From Zonotrichia leucophrys gambelii (lineage: Eukaryota > Chordata > Aves > Passeriformes > Passerellidae), in the NCBI RefSeq assembly GCF_028769735.1, contig NC_088179.1:10011950-10075949 (forward strand): a DNA stretch of 64,000 nucleotides, written 5' to 3'. A model generated the notes under the pieces. That model did no database searches and was not told the origin of the DNA. It saw nothing but the letters and a program-made list of their open reading frames with translations. Both the position numbers and the translations under genes were made by a program. Positions 63,101 to 64,000 of the stretch are shown here, piece by piece. The first letter of the stretch is position 1. The number at the start of each line of letters is the position of its first letter.

Positions 63101-64000
63101 TAGTTAATTAATCAAAAGCAATGTCAGAACAGGGACTCTTTGTATATCTACCAGCATATTACCACTGCCTTTCTTGCATTTAAGCATTTTTTTCAAAATA
63201 TACTGAGGTGATCTGTACCAAAGGACAAGAAAACGAACCCTCTTCTCCTTCAGCCGTCAGTCTGCAGTCCTGCTCTTTATTGCAAACACTATCACTTGCC
63301 AAAATTTCATCCTCCAGTCTTGTACTTATCTTCATTCTTATTTAATTAAGACAAGTGCAGGGCCAATCCCACTGACACATTGTTAGAATTTTTCCTATCA
63401 GTTGAAAACTGAAAGCAGAATTTGATTCATTGACCATCCTCATGTGACAGCTGCACACACTATACTGCTGTATATCTGGTTTGGAGCAGGATCATCACAC
63501 TCAGAAAATAATTCAGGATGAATGTGCATCATGCACTAAATGTGAAATCAGCAGTAATTCATGGTTCTAAAAAAAAGTTTTCCACTCTCATCTAGAGACT
63601 CAGCCGTCAGCATTACTCAGTGTGTTGTGAATCAATGAACTAAATCAGCCTCTAGCAGAGTGTGGATTAGAAAAGTCACTCTTTCCCAGAGGAAAATACT
63701 GCATATGAGTTTAGTGTAACAGCTTCCTGCTCCCTGATTTAGATCAGAAGACATTAAAATACAGTAAATATCTAAAACCGAGACAGCATTAAAAAGGCTC
63801 TGCTTCACAAATGAAACATCTGCATCTTCGTGACTGAACATCTTAATTGCTTTGGTTAATTACTACTCATCAAAAAAGATAGGAAAGTGGGATATACAGA
63901 ATAAAATGAGATATCAAGGGGCACATCTCCTGCATTCATTTAGGTTGGTCTGTGTAGTAACAGGCTACATCTCATATGGCTCCTGACAGGAGCCAGTCAT
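60110..64000 (-). other. SPHKAP upstream intron (partial)
   Basis: AT-rich intron running out of the window toward the 5' exons. Only a 12-base G run (60224-60235) stands out. I found no sequence resembling the N-terminal SPHKAP residues here. Confidence 0.6.
60224..60235. repeat. G12 homopolymer
   Basis: Twelve G on the plus strand (C12 on the SPHKAP sense strand), about 115 bases upstream of an SPHKAP acceptor. It is prone to length error in sequencing. Confidence 0.9.

Noticed and set aside
60110..64000. Search for the SPHKAP N-terminal exons
   Set aside because: No segment resembling the first ~45 residues with proper splice sites was found; they must lie beyond the window.
1..64000. 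Undescribed defence, CRISPR, phage or other prokaryotic-type system
   Set aside because: Intron-exon structure, gene content and repeats are those of a bird genome; no arrays, operons or such genes are present.

Overview
The window is vertebrate nuclear DNA, almost certainly from a bird. It is AT-rich, has short exons in long introns with GT-AG borders, and carries a CR1 LINE tail, a solo retroviral LTR and an old MIR-like SINE. The two genes found are neighbours on human chromosome 2q36. I see no bacterial gene, CRISPR array, tRNA or rRNA.

Positions 1-15627 hold most of DAW1 (dynein assembly factor with WD repeats 1; ODA16/WDR69) on the plus strand. Eleven exons in consistent phase encode residues 39-415, including the whole eight-bladed WD40 propeller and the stop codon. 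The first ~38 residues and the promoter lie to the left of the window. DAW1 introns carry a perfect 70-bp-arm palindrome (9092-9239), a TA/TATC microsatellite just before one acceptor, and an antisense solo LTR (12421-13036).

Positions 15.6-22.2 kb separate the two convergent genes. They hold a CR1 3' fragment, a MIR-like SINE near 21.3-21.4 kb, and probably the 3' UTR of the next gene.

Positions 22162-60109 hold SPHKAP (SKIP, an A-kinase anchoring protein) on the minus strand. Ten exons give one continuous frame of 1644 codons plus stop. They include the giant 3.7-kb exon with two PKA-RI anchoring helices and the upstream exon with a FFAT-like VAP-binding motif. The N-terminal ~45 residues and promoter lie to the right of the window. 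A 19-kb intron (40555-59998) has no recognised gene; one plus-strand ORF (49164-49409) and one cryptic exon-like segment (57873-57947) are noted there.

The two genes are not functionally linked. DAW1 serves ciliary outer dynein arm delivery. SPHKAP anchors type I PKA at ER-plasma membrane contacts in neurons and in heart. Their tail-to-tail arrangement is conserved synteny. The most unusual feature is the perfect palindrome in DAW1 intron sequence. Gene assignments rest on recalled family sequence and exact splice-phase continuity, not on a database search.
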